Source of the DNA: Unio delphinus
Lineage: Eukaryota > Mollusca > Bivalvia > Unionida > Unionidae
DNA: 64,000 bases
Assembly: GCA_029339505.1 (NCBI GenBank)
Contig: JAQISU010000097.1
Location: 6,291,001 to 6,355,000, forward strand
Direction of reading: 5' to 3'
Shown here: one piece after another, positions 30,207 to 44,630 of the stretch
How positions within the stretch are numbered: the first letter of the stretch is position 1
Layout: every line of letters begins with the position of its first letter
Notes under the pieces: generated by a model
The model's input: the letters and a program-made list of their open reading frames with translations, nothing else
What the model was told of the DNA's origin: nothing
Databases searched by the model: none
Made by a program: the position numbers and the translations under genes

Positions 30207-30480
30207 ATTACTTTTTTTACATGTAAAAAATCTAAAATATAACTATAGCAAATGGAACAAAGATCGGTGATCCACATTTAAGACATTTTCATTTAGTAAA
30301 AACACTTTGTTGGGTAGAAGTGGAATAAAGAGTTGTCAGACATACCATAGTTCCATGCTTGTCTCATGTTAGAGGAAAGTTTTCATGTAACTAGAATTCT
30401 CTTACAAAGTTTTTGATTGCATTTCAATAGCTTTAACAATTATTGAATTTATTATACAATTGTCTGTCCTGTGTCTACCA

Positions 30481-30538
<58 letters not shown>

Positions 30539-30813
30539 CAAAAATAACAGCAATAATAATAATAAATATAATAATAATATTAATAACAACAACAACAAAA
30601 ATAACAGCAATAATAATAATAATAATAATATTAACAACAACGAAAATAACAGCAATAATAATAATAATAATAATAATATAATAATAATAATAATAATAAA
30701 AATCATAATAGTCATGATAAAAGTAATAATAATAATACTATTAATAATAATAATAATGATAATAATACTATTAATAATATTAATAATGATAATAATCATC
30801 ATCATAATAATAA
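30481..30813. repeat. (AAT)n/(AAC)n trinucleotide array, 330 bp
   Basis: Mostly aat units with aac, aaa and gat interruptions and three aaaataacagcaataat blocks. It starts about 19 bp inside intron 2 of the NWD1-like gene, on the donor side of coding exon 2. Confidence 0.95.
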
Positions 30814-30832
30814 ATCAAGTTCATCAGCTTAC

Positions 30833-30921
30833 CTGAAATTCCAAGCCGTACCTCTCACGTAAATGTTTTTTGAGGTTTGGGTAGACATTTTCCATCAGAG
30901 CATTTCTTTCCAGCGTGGTAT
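30833..30921 (-). CDS. NWD1-like NACHT/WD-repeat protein, coding exon 2
   Basis: This 89-bp exon encodes residues 56-85. The acceptor on the minus strand is tttttattgcccag and the donor is cag|gtaagc. It takes one base from exon 1 to complete the Asp56 codon and ends in phase 0, so exons 1, 2 and 3 join in one frame. It contains LERNALMENVYPNL (59-72) and RYGLEFQ (79-85), the helix and strand segment between the TSSTFT and DMRWG motifs of DUF4062-type domains in NWD1/TEP1 proteins. The exon is squeezed between a TA/30-bp minisatellite block about 30 bp upstream and the 330-bp trinucleotide array about 19 bp downstream. No disabling change is seen. Confidence 0.93.
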
Positions 30922-30948
30922 CTGGGCAATAAAAAACAATTTCGGTCT

Positions 30949-31095
30949 CATATATATATATATATATATCCGTCAGTATCGGTCCTATATAGATGATAAC
31001 GGTCAATTTCGGTCATATATAGATCATAGAGGTCAATTTCGGTCATATATAGATCATAGCGATCAATTTCGGTCATATACAGATGATAGCGAGTA
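30949..31095 (+). repeat. (TA)n and 30-bp minisatellite
   Basis: A short TA run at about 30951-30968 is followed by four copies of a 30-bp unit containing caatttcggtcatatatag. It sits at the 3' end of intron 1, just before the acceptor of coding exon 2. Confidence 0.9.
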
Positions 31096-31329
31096 TTTCA
31101 TACCCTACTGTCTCCGAGGATAGAAAATAAAATAAAAGCGAAACCAAAAGCAGATCATTTTATGCAAACTACATTAAAGTAATACTCAACTGTTTGAGTA
31201 CCAAAACGTAAAGGAAAATAGAAATACACTATGCCGATCTGTTCCGCTCTTACTTGTAATCTGGACGGAACTAAACGTAAAGGCGTTACTTCTGTTCTCA
31301 TTTTTATTATTCCACGTGGGCATACACGT

Positions 31330-31565
31330 GGGTAAGAGCTAATGATCTCGTATTGAGTTTAAAAATTCTTGAGACTTTATACAAATCACCAAGTAAATAA
31401 AATCAGAGAAGCTAATGATCTCGTATTGAGTTTTAAAATGCTTGAGACTTAATATAAAAAAAATCAGCAAGAAAATAAAATCAGAGAAGCTAATGATCTC
31501 GTATTTAGTTTGAAAATGCTTGAGACTTTATAAAAATCACCAAGAAAATAAATTCAGAGGAGAAC
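31330..31565 (+). repeat. direct repeat of about 75 bp, 3 copies
   Basis: Each copy contains gctaatgatctcgtatt and a tgcttgagactttat segment, with indels of several bases between copies. Confidence 0.85.
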
Positions 31566-31827
31566 TATAATGACTTGGTATATTTTATACTTAAAGAAAT
31601 AAGTCATCGTACACTCTTCTGACCTGATCTGCAGAATTAAAAAGCACCTTTAGTGCTATATAATTTTTTATTTCTAAGCATAATTGTCGAGCTAAGTCCA
31701 TAGGAATGGGTACACCTGTTTAAAATAGTTGTAAACGTTATGGTCTAAAACCATATTTTGTTTTTACGGTAAATTTTAACTTCAATGAATAAAAACAACG
31801 CTTGATTAAAGCCGTGTCGACAAAGAT

Positions 31828-31829
<2 letters not shown>
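31566..31829. other. non-coding stretch
   Basis: Nothing recognised. Confidence 0.5.

Positions 31830-31872
<43 letters not shown>
31830..31872 (+). repeat. 43-bp poly(A) tract
   Basis: 43 uninterrupted A residues. It could be the tail of a retroposed sequence, but no recognisable body or target duplication lies to its left. Confidence 0.95.
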
Positions 31873-31873
<1 letters not shown>

Positions 31874-32663
31874 AAGCTAAGATCATTTCAGTGAAGGTTT
31901 CATAATAGTTGCGAAGTCACGGATGTAGGTAAGCGTCAGTGCAGTGTAAGTCATACATTCTGCAAAGTAGATAACACTGCTGGATTTTGTTATGAATAAA
32001 GCAAAGAACATTACATACAAAAACAAATGACATTCACGTGCGCTTGTTTCTAAAAGAAGTTATGCAAGATAAATACTTTTTATCTTGCAAAGCCGAAGCA
32101 TTTTACTGTTACGACTGTTCTATTTCAGGATTGAAATATTTCCTTACATCTACTCTAAAAACGTAGATCGTTTTGAGGGCAAATAAAAATCGAACGACTT
32201 GTGCAAATCCTTTCTTCACGTACCAGTGCAACGAACGGCCGTATCATTATAACAGTTCCTTGCTCGGATTGGTATAGTAAACACTTACTGGATTTAAGTA
32301 GCATTATCACAGAAAGACATCAGAGCATGACATCTTTTGAACAAGGGTTTTACTTTTTGTAGTTTTACCTATAAAGATTTTCTTTCTTATTATTGTCTAT
32401 TCCTGCATTCAGACGAGAATTATCTATCCTTGAAAGTCAAGTTTGGTAACAAACTGCAACCTAATGTAGATAGTCTACTAATTCCGGTGTGTAATCGATA
32501 TTTTGTCTTAACCGATTTCTCTATTGGGTTCTGACATGCTTATGAGTGTGACTAGAGCTACAGTCGCTATTAAATAATTTAATAGTCAATTTAATCTTAT
32601 GATTTCCCTAAACATTTACCCTTTGTCGCACAGTTAGGATAACACTAAAACAGTTCGTGTAAA
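31873..32663. other. unannotated stretch
   Basis: No supported gene. Confidence 0.5.
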
Positions 32664-32935
32664 ATCAGAGTCAAATGTAATGTACTCGATTTATGTGGAA
32701 ATTTGTGTAATCAGAATCAAATGTAATGTACACGATTTATGTGGAAATTTGTGTAATCAGAATCAAATGTAATGTACACGATTTATGTGGAAATTTGTGT
32801 AATCAGAATCAAATGTAATGTACACGATTTATGTGGAAATTTGTGTAATCAGAATCAAATGTAATGTACACGATTATGTGGAAATTTGTGTAATCAGAAT
32901 CAAATGTAATGTACACGATTTATGTGGAAATGAAG
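32664..32935 (+). repeat. 46-bp minisatellite, about 6 units
   Basis: The unit contains aatcagaatcaaatgtaatg and a tacacgatttatgtggaaat segment. One unit has a 1-bp deletion in the T run. Confidence 0.93.
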
Positions 32936-33019
32936 TTTAACTCAGCTATTGTCTCAAGGCAAATGTTGATGACACTAGCCATTGCATACATACATGTATG
33001 TAAAGTGTTGGCATATGGT

Positions 33020-33021
<2 letters not shown>

Positions 33022-33111
<90 letters not shown>
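33022..33111. repeat. (GA)n microsatellite
   Basis: A GA run of about 90 bp with one extra A near 33063. Confidence 0.95.
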
Positions 33112-33112
<1 letters not shown>

Positions 33113-33161
33113 TGGACATATACCATATCTAACGGTACATACACATCAGTTTTGTGATTGA

Positions 33162-33268
33162 TGCATACATACATACATACATACATACATACATACATAC
33201 ATACATACATACATACATACATACATGCATGCATGCATGCATGCATGCATGCAGTCAGTCAGTCAGTC
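33162..33268. repeat. (CATA)n(CATG)n(CAGT)n compound array
   Basis: About 16 CATA units pass into about 7 CATG units and then 4 CAGT units. The same succession is seen at 42428-42556. Confidence 0.95.
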
Positions 33269-33347
33269 ATATACAATTTTTATGCGGCATAGCGGTCATA
33301 TGTAAGGTCAAATAGAAACAAATGTGTAGTTCTTGGATCTCGAACTT

Positions 33348-33486
33348 CCCTATTTTAACGGCTGTGTTGCTATAACTTTTCGTCAGCTATAAAAATACAA
33401 AACAATCCGTACCGACTATTTTAACGGCTGTGTTGCTATAACTTTTCGTCAGGTATTAAAATACAAAACAATCCGTACCGACTAAA
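33348..33486 (+). repeat. 66-bp direct duplication
   Basis: Two nearly identical copies starting attttaacggctgtgttgct. Differences are single bases. Confidence 0.9.
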
Positions 33487-34338
<852 letters not shown>

Positions 34339-34381
34339 TATGGTTCTGACGCGTAACATATTTACCTGTGTGACAGTTATA

Positions 34382-34505
34382 TAATGTGTGTTGAAATACA
34401 CACGGGTTATATACAAAATATGAAACGTGTGTTGAAATAAACACGGGTTATATACAAAATATGAAACGTGTGTTGAAATAAACACAGATTATATACAAAA
34501 TAAGA
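34382..34505 (+). repeat. 41-bp minisatellite, 3 units
   Basis: The unit contains gtgtgttgaaataaacacgg and a ttatatacaaaat segment. Confidence 0.9.
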
Positions 34506-36409
34506 CACTTGTGTACTGAATATCCGTTTTATCTAACATTCTTTATGCTTTGTTTTCTTCTTCGCTTGTGACACAAACCGTAAAGCATGCACCAAACCTA
34601 TAAAAACACGGATCTAAATATTAACTAACAAAGAATTCGATAAAGGCATTATTTGACTATTACGTGCCGAAAGCTTCGCTTTAAATTGAGCTCCCAATTT
34701 CAGTAAGGTCGCCCTTGAAGTTCGATGATAGACATAATATGCAAATTGTATCCTGTAATTTCTTGTTATACCTTGCTGAACTTAATCAAGTCTCAATGTC
34801 TTATCACGCCATGAAATAAAATTCTCATTCTATTTCGATGTTATGTTGGCTATTCTCCAAATTCGTAACTGCTACAATCGTACAATGCCAACATCGATAG
34901 CTGGCTGGTTCTAGGCATTGCCATGCTGAAATGCCCACTGTATAAAGATCATATACACAGACAGTGTTAGGTCCAATATTGAAAACACTACTATACCAGT
35001 CTTTCTTTCGTCAATCAAACAGCAAGGACAAGTTTTGGCTGGACGAGGGGTGGGGGTGAGTTGGCGGCGCTGTGATTAAAATACTTACTCCTTTTACCTG
35101 TCCATATTGCTACATATAAAGAAAGAAAAAAAATCATTTTCTGTGTTGTGGTCGAATTCTGTTTCAATCGAAGAATAATCCAAGCCCAACCCCTAAAAAT
35201 AGTCCGTGTCAAAGGATTGACACCGTTTTTATTTGTTAAATGAAAGAGTTTAGATTTAAGGCGTTCCTCTTCCCTTTTGTTGTTGATATTTGACCTATCC
35301 GTCTGTCCTTGTATGTCTTTCTATCTGAAAGTTTTGCTGGTTTTAAGTTAACAGCCAGTAAATAATATCTTTAAAAAAAATGAAACAAGTTTTCAAAGTA
35401 TACTGTATTTACACAATTAACCATTCGCCGCTTTTATTAAAAGGCTGTGTCAGTTTCATTCAGGTATAACATCCGTCACTTCCTGGAATCCTTGTATCCA
35501 ATAAGACGCCGTATTTATGCTGTAAACATTTTAGCTACAAGACATTTGTTGGCGAATTTAGATGGAGATAGATGTTTACAAATATCGCACACTTTAATAG
35601 TAACATAGTATTTGAACATACTTAATACACTGTGACATTTTCTGACACAAAAGTAAATAAATCGGACTGCATTTTTCATAACTAGGTGGAGTACACGCCA
35701 GTTTGTACTTTTTATTCGGTCAAGTACCGAACACGTGAGGAAAAAACATAATAGACTTATCAACAGACTTCACGTTGATTCAAGAGGTTACTCTACAATA
35801 GAGAGAACATTTTCTTGTTATTTCAGTGAATGTGCCAACTGATAATCGCTTTATTGAATCGAGGGTTTAGTCTGTGCCAAATATTTGATTGGGACTTAAT
35901 AGTGGAACTTGTTATATCACATTAGGTCAATGAAAAAGTCAAGAGTTACTCTGGTGTGGATAGAGTTAAGTATGTTGGCGACAAATGCGAATGGCGGAAT
36001 TAACACTACGGGAGGTCAGAGGTCGTAGCTAAGAGTCATATAGCCAGTTCTCTCTCATTGAGCCCTACCCCCATTCCTTCCTACCCTCAACCACAACTCC
36101 CCGACCCTTGGAAATATCTAAATTGTTAAATACAATTATTATTTTGCATGTTTTCATTCCTACTATCAAATAGAAAGGTAATATTGAAGTGAATAGCTAG
36201 TTATTGATATTTAAATATTGTCATTAGTTTTAGGTCTGTCAAACACCTCTCAAAAAGAAGTTATCTTGACATGAACGTAAATAAATATAACAAAGCAATA
36301 CACACATTTATCTCTCCGCCGTTCTATCTAAACAACTATGAGTAACGAAGATCATATTTTGATGGATTTTGTGGGGAATAAAGCTTCTTTTCAGGTCATG
36401 ATATAGAAT
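34506..36409. other. unannotated stretch within intron 1
   Basis: About 1.9 kb with no supported gene or array. A stretch of about 26 bp at 35513-35540 (gtaaacattttagctac) resembles 37845-37870. Confidence 0.5.
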
Positions 36410-36605
36410 ACACGATGGCAAGTATTATGTTGGTTTGAGGAAGACCACGGGAAAAACAACTCACCCACGGGAAACGACTGGTAACCTTTCTTACTTATCC
36501 AAGTTAGTCGAGTTGATATTCGAACTCACGCGGACACACCTGAGATGTGTGGGTGATCTGTAAAGATGTGAGCCCTATAACTAAAACATTTGTCTACCAA
36601 GGGTC
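36410..36605 (-). mobile_element. SINE family A, copy 3
   Basis: On the minus strand, from about 36605, it reads as a tRNA-like head with catctttacagatc and the block gtccgcgtgagttcga (B-box-like, at about 36516-36532). This is followed by an aagaaaggttacc segment that corresponds to the gagaaagattgtc region of copy 2, and a gtggtcttcc segment matching its cggtcttcg. It is more diverged than copy 2, and the 3' end is unclear. Confidence 0.7.
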
Positions 36606-37470
36606 CAAGATGATGATTATGATTATATTGGTGATGGCGACGATGATGATCTGTATGTCCATCTGACGATACCCCAACACTAAGATAATTCTGTTTTTCA
36701 AATCTTCAAATTTTGGATAATTATTTAAAAAATGGCGTTATTTATTACAGACTTCATAAAACTCAATAACATATGGGAAATAAAATGTTTGTTTATGTGC
36801 TTATTTATTCGTATTCAAATTATAAAACAAACATTTCTAATCGATACCAGCAATTTTTTATTAAAACACGGGATAATCTCTTCTACTGTATACTAATTAC
36901 GCGTCATTGCTTTCAATAAATTATATTAAAGCACAAAGGAACAGTAAATTAGGCAGTTATCAATTTATCTTTCCCATCTTAACCCAATTATGTTCCAGTA
37001 ATCGTCACGAAGTAAAACTTAATTGCCAACCGATCTCTGCTGTCAGTAATCAGTACAGCGTTATTTCTGACTTCTCTCCACTCCGTCTCTTTTTTAAGTT
37101 TGCAAAGATTTTGACGATTTTTTTCCTCTATTTCATTGATCAGTTTCTATTTTTGACAGGCACGTTTGCTGATCGTGACCGTGAAATTGATTTTTCAGGT
37201 ATCTGGAAAGGACGAATAGCGATTAGGTATGAGACTAATTGTTAGTGAAGTGTTAATTTCGATTAATCAAAATAGTAACGCAAAAGTAAACGGACTGTTG
37301 CTTTGTGGAGTTTTTGTAAAATGGAGTGAGACAATTTTAAACATTTGAATGTTTAGCATAACTTTATTTTGCTCAGTGAAATCGAAAAAAATATGTTACT
37401 AATTCTATTTAAAGAATTAAAGCTGCAATGCACATATTTAGGAAACAAACTGAGATCGTAGCCATTGTAA
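36606..37470. other. unannotated stretch
   Basis: A 112-codon plus-strand open frame at 36907-37245 has no recognised domain. It is not annotated as a gene. Confidence 0.5.

Positions 37471-37516
<46 letters not shown>
37471..37516. repeat. (GT)n microsatellite
   Basis: A GT run of about 46 bp. Confidence 0.95.
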
Positions 37517-37518
<2 letters not shown>

Positions 37519-39944
37519 TTTACATCTGGAGTATACAGAGTTTTTATTTAATTTAAGCAGATCGCAAAACCCGTTAAGACAACTATTGTTCAACGAGGTG
37601 TCCAAAAATGAAAAACAGCATAGATCTCTCTTTACACATGTAAAGTGTTGAATTTTGAATAAGTATTGAACCTTAAAGATGAATGCATAGATCATTATAA
37701 TTTTATCAAATTTAAAGCAGAAACGTCTTTGTGAAGGGTCGCTTCGACCTTTCGTTTTTCCCTCTTCCATGTCAGTGCTAAATTTGAAAGACGAGCATCT
37801 ACGGCTAATTGAGTTTTGAACGGGGCATCGCAACGTTGTCCTGAGAAAGTAAACATCTTAGCTACCAGCCATAACCGCTTGATAGAAACCCATGTCAAAT
37901 AATCATTTTCAAAGGAAAGCTTATATCCAACGTAGTTCAGAGATTCTAGCCTGTCCAAAATCTGAAGAAAGAAATAATTATCTTAGGAAAACTTTAGGAA
38001 CCGCTGCTTACAATTTGGTCAGAGTAATTTAAGGCATACACTTTGGAAGGTATGCGAATTTAAAGTGGCGAGCTTGGTCGAAATTCTTTAGTCCGAAAAT
38101 TCCTGAGAGAAGAGAATATTGGCTCTGATGAAGCCTAAAAAGAATAGTGTTTTCCTCGTTAAACAAGAAATGGGGACCAAATGACTGTCTTCTAAGAAAA
38201 GACATGTTTTAGTGCTAGGACGCACAATTTATAAAAGAAAACAGCATTAAGGAAACAGTTTTCCTGGAGAGACGAAACAGTCCGAAGACGGAAGTCCGGA
38301 AAGAAATGACGTGGTCACAACAAAGGACCAGGAAATCCAGAAAGAGATGAAGTGTTCAGAATATGAAAACTATAGAGAATAGTAAGACGTGTCATACACG
38401 GGCCAAGAGAGGAAGGCGATGCAATCAGTCGTGGATATTGCGCTTTTTCACCACTCGTTATTATGATGAAATAAATCCATATTAGACACTGCTATCCAAT
38501 TCTGTTGACATAACTTAGGTTGAATTGGGGTTGCAGCTATTAATTTGTTATCGATAAAATTTTGTTATTTTACTTGTTTAAAGGGGCTCGTGTTGCATTT
38601 TTTCTTCCCAACAGTCTTGCTCAGTTCTCTGTAGATGTTGTATGTATCCACTCACACCGGCCATAAAATCTACTGAAAACTTTCCCTAGATAAAGAAAAC
38701 TAAATCTAATTAACTACCCGTCTTACTAAGAAGGGAACGTTACACCCAGTTATTTTTCGTCCAAATTTATGTACGGATCTATGCACAAAGCAAATTACGT
38801 ATCTTCTTATTGATGCTGTTCATTGTCACTGAGTTAGGCTTGAAAATGGGTTAGCTTGTTTGGTGACTGCCTGTCACAATTAGTCTAGCATTGGAGATCA
38901 AATGCGTAACTTGGGCTGCAAATGAACAGCCGACTTGGCTTACGTATTTACGTATATATGTTACAGAGGTAAATATCTAAAAATTGAGACGGTTGAGGGG
39001 TAATGAAAAGTATGCAGATTTGTTATAGTGCTAGTGAACTTTATTCTTGCATAAGGCATATAATAATTCTTTTAGCTGCCTTGTCACATGAAGAATTCAA
39101 AATAGCTCTTTGCTGTCAAAAATGAATGTACAAAGAGGGGTTGGTGGCAGTGTTGGTTGAATATAGAAGCCACCAGTTGTATAAAGAATTAAATAAAACT
39201 GATTGCCGCAGTCAAAATCTGACAATTTTTCTAAAATAATCATTAGTTCGTGTTTATTTGTATCTTCAGTGTAAAAGTATTCTCATTTTTCAGCAATAGG
39301 TCATTGTCGGTTAAACATTCACATGATAAACTGTCCAGTGAGACCTTTGTCTGCAAGAGGCCAAGCTGTTCTAGTGCATACATTTATAGTGCTTGTTCTA
39401 AGTGTAGACTGCGTACGTCAGTGGGTGGGGGGGGGATTCATTGCCTAGAGTACGTACATAGGGCTAAAAGAATACACCTGATATTTCTATTCTTAAAGTG
39501 ATGAACAAAATATATTTTAAATTGTCCTATAGTATTTGCACACCCACCCCTTTCTAAGTTCCACCTGCCGATTTGAGAAACAAAAGTAAGAATGATATAG
39601 AAATGCACAGAACTTAGATATTTCATTTGATTTATAATTTCTAACCTGATTGTCAATAATGGGTCCATAACACTGTCGAATTATTTGCATTTTAACGCAA
39701 ATGGAAGCTTACGATGTAAACAGGCAATACAGACTGCTCGAGGTCCTTTTTTCCTTTCTAGAATAGTCATTTTCAGTACAAACTGTGTCGTCTGCGTCCA
39801 ATATTTGCAATGTCGATAGTACAAGTCACACGGGTCATGTAGGCATTCAACATTGACTATTTCAGTAATGGATGTCATTTTTAGAATTTGATTTTACGTA
39901 TCTTAAGTAGCAATTATTCATTTCATGTGGATTCGTATACGTCC
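37517..39944. other. unannotated stretch within intron 1
   Basis: About 2.4 kb with no supported gene. A 10-G run occurs near 39425. The minus-strand frame at 37695-37958 shares the short string LVAKMFT with another frame at 35515-35763, which probably reflects a short shared repeat. Confidence 0.5.
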
Positions 39945-40515
39945 ATATTCCTATGGAAAGTCATTATTACAAGGTTCCAGTCACTGAGTTACTCGACCAA
40001 ACAGGTCTTCGCAGCATTCACACCATCCTGATGAAATTCCATCTACGCTGGGCAGGACATGTTGTAAGCATGCCAGACCACCGGGTGCCTAAGAGACTCT
40101 TCTATGGCGAGCTACAGCAAGGACAGCGATCCCACGGAGGTAAGAATAAACGCTTCAAAGACAAACTGAAAGCTGCATTGAAAGCGTTTAACATAAACCC
40201 TGATTCCTGGGAGCAAACAGCAAGCGATCGCGTCACTTGGCGTTACTTCGTGCACAAAGGCTACAAGTTGTGGGAATCTAGCAGGAAAGCAGCTGCAGAG
40301 ATGAAGAAAAAAGCCAGAAAAGCATCAACCCTCCTGGAGATGTCCCACTCATCCCTTGTCCCTTATGCAAAGAACATTCCGTGCAAGGATTTGCCTTATC
40401 GACCACCTGCGCACGCACAGAACAGAACCAGTCCATCCAACCCTCTGATAACTAGAGTGATCCTCGTCGAATCGACAAATGAACAACATTCCTTTGGAAG
40501 GTCATTATTTTGATG
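39945..40515 (+). mobile_element. LINE ORF2 C-terminal fragment
   Basis: An open frame of 186 codons (39953-40513) encodes the region after the reverse transcriptase in a family of invertebrate non-LTR elements. Motifs in order are RWAGHVVSMPDHRVPKRLFY, GGKNKRFKDKLKAALKAFNI, WEQTASDRVTWR and AAAEMKKKARKAS. Relatives end in a C2H2 zinc finger. Here its two halves are visible in other frames (tgtcccttatgc for CPLC near 40357; RTFRARICLIDHLRTH from about 40370), so two 1-bp shifts break the finger. The long open frame therefore has an artificial C-terminus. The rest of the element is absent. Confidence 0.85.
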
Positions 40516-41045
40516 CCCGAGAGATCAATATGGCAGAATCAATATTAATGTACGTGGACATTTTTGGACGAAATGAACCTAAAGGTGTGATCCAGTAAAT
40601 CCGGCTTGAATATTGCGCGCTGTGATGTCACAGTGAAATCTACGCATTTTAAAAACAATTCGTACTACCCTTTATTGTGACGATTCCACTCGACGCGTTT
40701 TCTTTTGATCAAAGTTTAGTACATGACCCATGACCACCATTATAAACGTCCAGAGCGATATATACGTTTCGTCTTGAAGTTTCTTGGTGACAGTAAATTA
40801 TTCATTAATCAGGATTTAAATAGACCTTGGTTAAAGAAAATTGGTGTTCAGTTTTAAAAGAACAATTTATATAATTTAAAATTAGTAAATGCATATAGTT
40901 TTAATATTTCTAACACAAAAATTAAACAAATAAATAGGAAAAACTCTTTTATATATGTGTTGGAGAAGACGTAAATCCAAAATGTACGGAATTATATTGA
41001 AATTTTCAAAGACGGTGAACCACATCATATTTGTTGCTTGAAAAC
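40516..41045. other. unannotated stretch
   Basis: Nothing recognised. Confidence 0.5.
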
Positions 41046-41392
41046 ATCTTTGTTTGTTTGATTAGGATTTTTAACGTAACTTTAAAAAAAAAAATTCAGT
41101 CATATCGCTACGATGTCTGTAGTGAGGCAGTTTATAGTGATGTCTAGCACTGGGGCATCATGCCAAAGACATGTAGCATGATGTCCCACCCAGTCACATT
41201 ATCCTGACACCACGCCGACCAATACTAACACTAACCTCTTAATGCTGAACGTCAAGCGAGGCAGCTGTTAGTACCATTTTTGTAAGTATTTGGTATGACT
41301 CGGCCGTGGATCGAACCCACGACCTCCCGCTTCTGTTGCGGACGGTCTAACCGCAAGGCCACCGGAGCGGTACTTGGAAACATAGATTAGCC
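41046..41392 (-). mobile_element. SINE family B, full-length copy
   Basis: On the minus strand, from about 41392, there is a tRNA-like head with A-box-like tggccttgcggttaga (about 41346-41361) and a perfect B-box gggttcgatcc (41308-41318). A body of about 190 bp follows, containing gactgggtgggacatcatg and gacatcgtagcgatatgac. It ends in an A-rich run near 41082-41095 and the tail ttaaaaatcctaatc. This copy defines the family; the copies at 1489 and 57440 match its body and tail. Confidence 0.85.
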
Positions 41393-42261
41393 CACGCAAA
41401 TAAGGCAACCATGTTGTTAAAGAATCACCCGTTTGATTCGAAACACCAAGTTTGACAGTGTTTGGCACCCTTTGGAGACAATCAGACAAGAACATATAAA
41501 ACAGTGAATGAAATGACTAAGTTTTGTGCATTTTTAATATCTGTAATGCCACAAGTTTTAAAAGTGGTGGTGGTGGTGCTGGTGGTGGGTGGGCACAAAC
41601 AAACAGGATGGTGTGAAAATAAATACGCGCAAATATGTAATTATGTGAACCCGCATTTGTGTTTGGTGGCGAAAGCAATAACAATTGTCAGAAAAATTTG
41701 GCAGAGCCTTCGATAAATCGTCGTCATTTATATCTCTTTTTGGATTCATTATTTGCTAGCATTCCGTTCAATATCTGTAAACTATTTATATCTTTTGAAC
41801 GTGGGAACTACGCGATAATACATATCAGAAAGGTGTGTATCTAATGATCAACTCATTTCTTTTGTATTCCCTTTATACCGCCCTTTAACCATTTTCTCCA
41901 CCTTTAAATTGACAGCGACCGCTATGTTCCTCTTAGCAACTTTAAGAAACTTATATACAAAACAGTATCAGCTTACATGTATCGGAATTTAATTACAATG
42001 GGATACAATTGGGTATTACGTGATCCAAAACCAAACGACGCAACAACGCATCGAAACCGTCTATTCTAGAAGATTTCGACAGAATGAACCTTAAGAACAT
42101 GAACTTTTCATTGATTACAAAATGTGGAACAATAAAGTCGTTCCGATACACTCTCCGGTAAAACATAACAGATAAAGGACTTATTGAACTACTTTTAGAA
42201 TCATTCATCTTACCGAGAAAATTATGTGTGCGACTAAATTGTAAATATTACAACTATTTTT

Positions 42262-42264
<3 letters not shown>
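41393..42264. other. unannotated stretch
   Basis: Nothing recognised apart from a short gtggtggtggtgctggtggt run near 41568. Confidence 0.5.

Positions 42265-42332
<68 letters not shown>
42265..42332. repeat. (TA)n microsatellite
   Basis: A TA run of about 68 bp. Confidence 0.95.
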
Positions 42333-42335
<3 letters not shown>

Positions 42336-42427
42336 TCTATCCATGTGCCGGATAATTAGTTAATGCAACAGAAGACCAGACAAATATCTATGATCTATTC
42401 AACAAAGGATTGATATTTTCTGATTTC

Positions 42428-42556
42428 TACATACATACATACATACATACATACATACATACATACATACATACATACATACATACATACATACATACAT
42501 ACATACATGCATGGATGCATGCATGCATGCATGCATGGATGCAGACAGACAGACAT
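42428..42556. repeat. (CATA)n(CATG)n(CAGA)n compound array
   Basis: About 20 CATA units, then CATG units with two gatg interruptions, then three CAGA units. Same order as at 33162-33268. Confidence 0.95.
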
Positions 42557-42780
42557 AAAGACATATAGCATCTTAGTGCAAATGGTCACACTCTTTCGAG
42601 TCAAATTTTCGACAAGACAAAGAACAATTACAAATGAAACAACCTTGAATATTTGGAAGCATATAGCTGCCGCCATCTTGACGAGAGTTTTTGTTGTATA
42701 AGTTATGAAAACGATGTAGTTTACGTCATCAAAACGTAGTTCACGTCAACTAGATGAGCTATTAATTACATCTGTCTACA

Positions 42781-43429
<649 letters not shown>

Positions 43430-43478
<49 letters not shown>
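43430..43478. repeat. (TA)n microsatellite
   Basis: A TA run of about 45 bp. Confidence 0.95.
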
Positions 43479-44176
<698 letters not shown>

Positions 44177-44379
44177 CGCCATAAAATAAGTTCCTGAATA
44201 GGTTTACATAGATGAGCATGAGAAAGAGAAAAATAGAAAAAGACAAAGATCAGATGAAGGAGGTTGATGACTAGTAGAAGACTCGACAAAAGAACATAAC
44301 CAATAATGTGCTGATGTGCCGTTAAAGCATAATACACTCGTGCATATCGAGTCATTCCTCTACCCCTACCCCTGCGTGC

Positions 44380-44423
44380 GCACACACACACACACACACA
44401 CACATACACACACACACACACAC
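44380..44423. repeat. (CA)n microsatellite
   Basis: A CA run of about 44 bp with one TA interruption near 44405. Confidence 0.95.
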
Positions 44424-44562
44424 TAGCAACTGACCACCTTTCATGCTGTAGAGTGCTGCCAATCATATTCTATTCAGAGACTATTGGCTAAATTGTGCAA
44501 ATATATGTGAAATATTGTAATACATATTGCTATGAATGAAAACATACTAGCTTACGCAATGA

Positions 44563-44628
<66 letters not shown>
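44563..44628. repeat. (GA)n microsatellite at the start of intron 1
   Basis: 66 bp of pure GA. On the coding strand of the NWD1-like gene it is a CT run that begins 13 nt after the exon 1 donor. Confidence 0.95.

Positions 44629-44630
<2 letters not shown>

Noticed and set aside
36907..37245. 112-codon plus-strand frame
   Set aside because: AT-rich composition, no domain, no splice or initiation context, inside intron 1 of the minus-strand gene.
41300..41375. Functional tRNA gene on the minus strand
   Set aside because: Good boxes, but followed by the family B SINE body and tail found elsewhere in the window.
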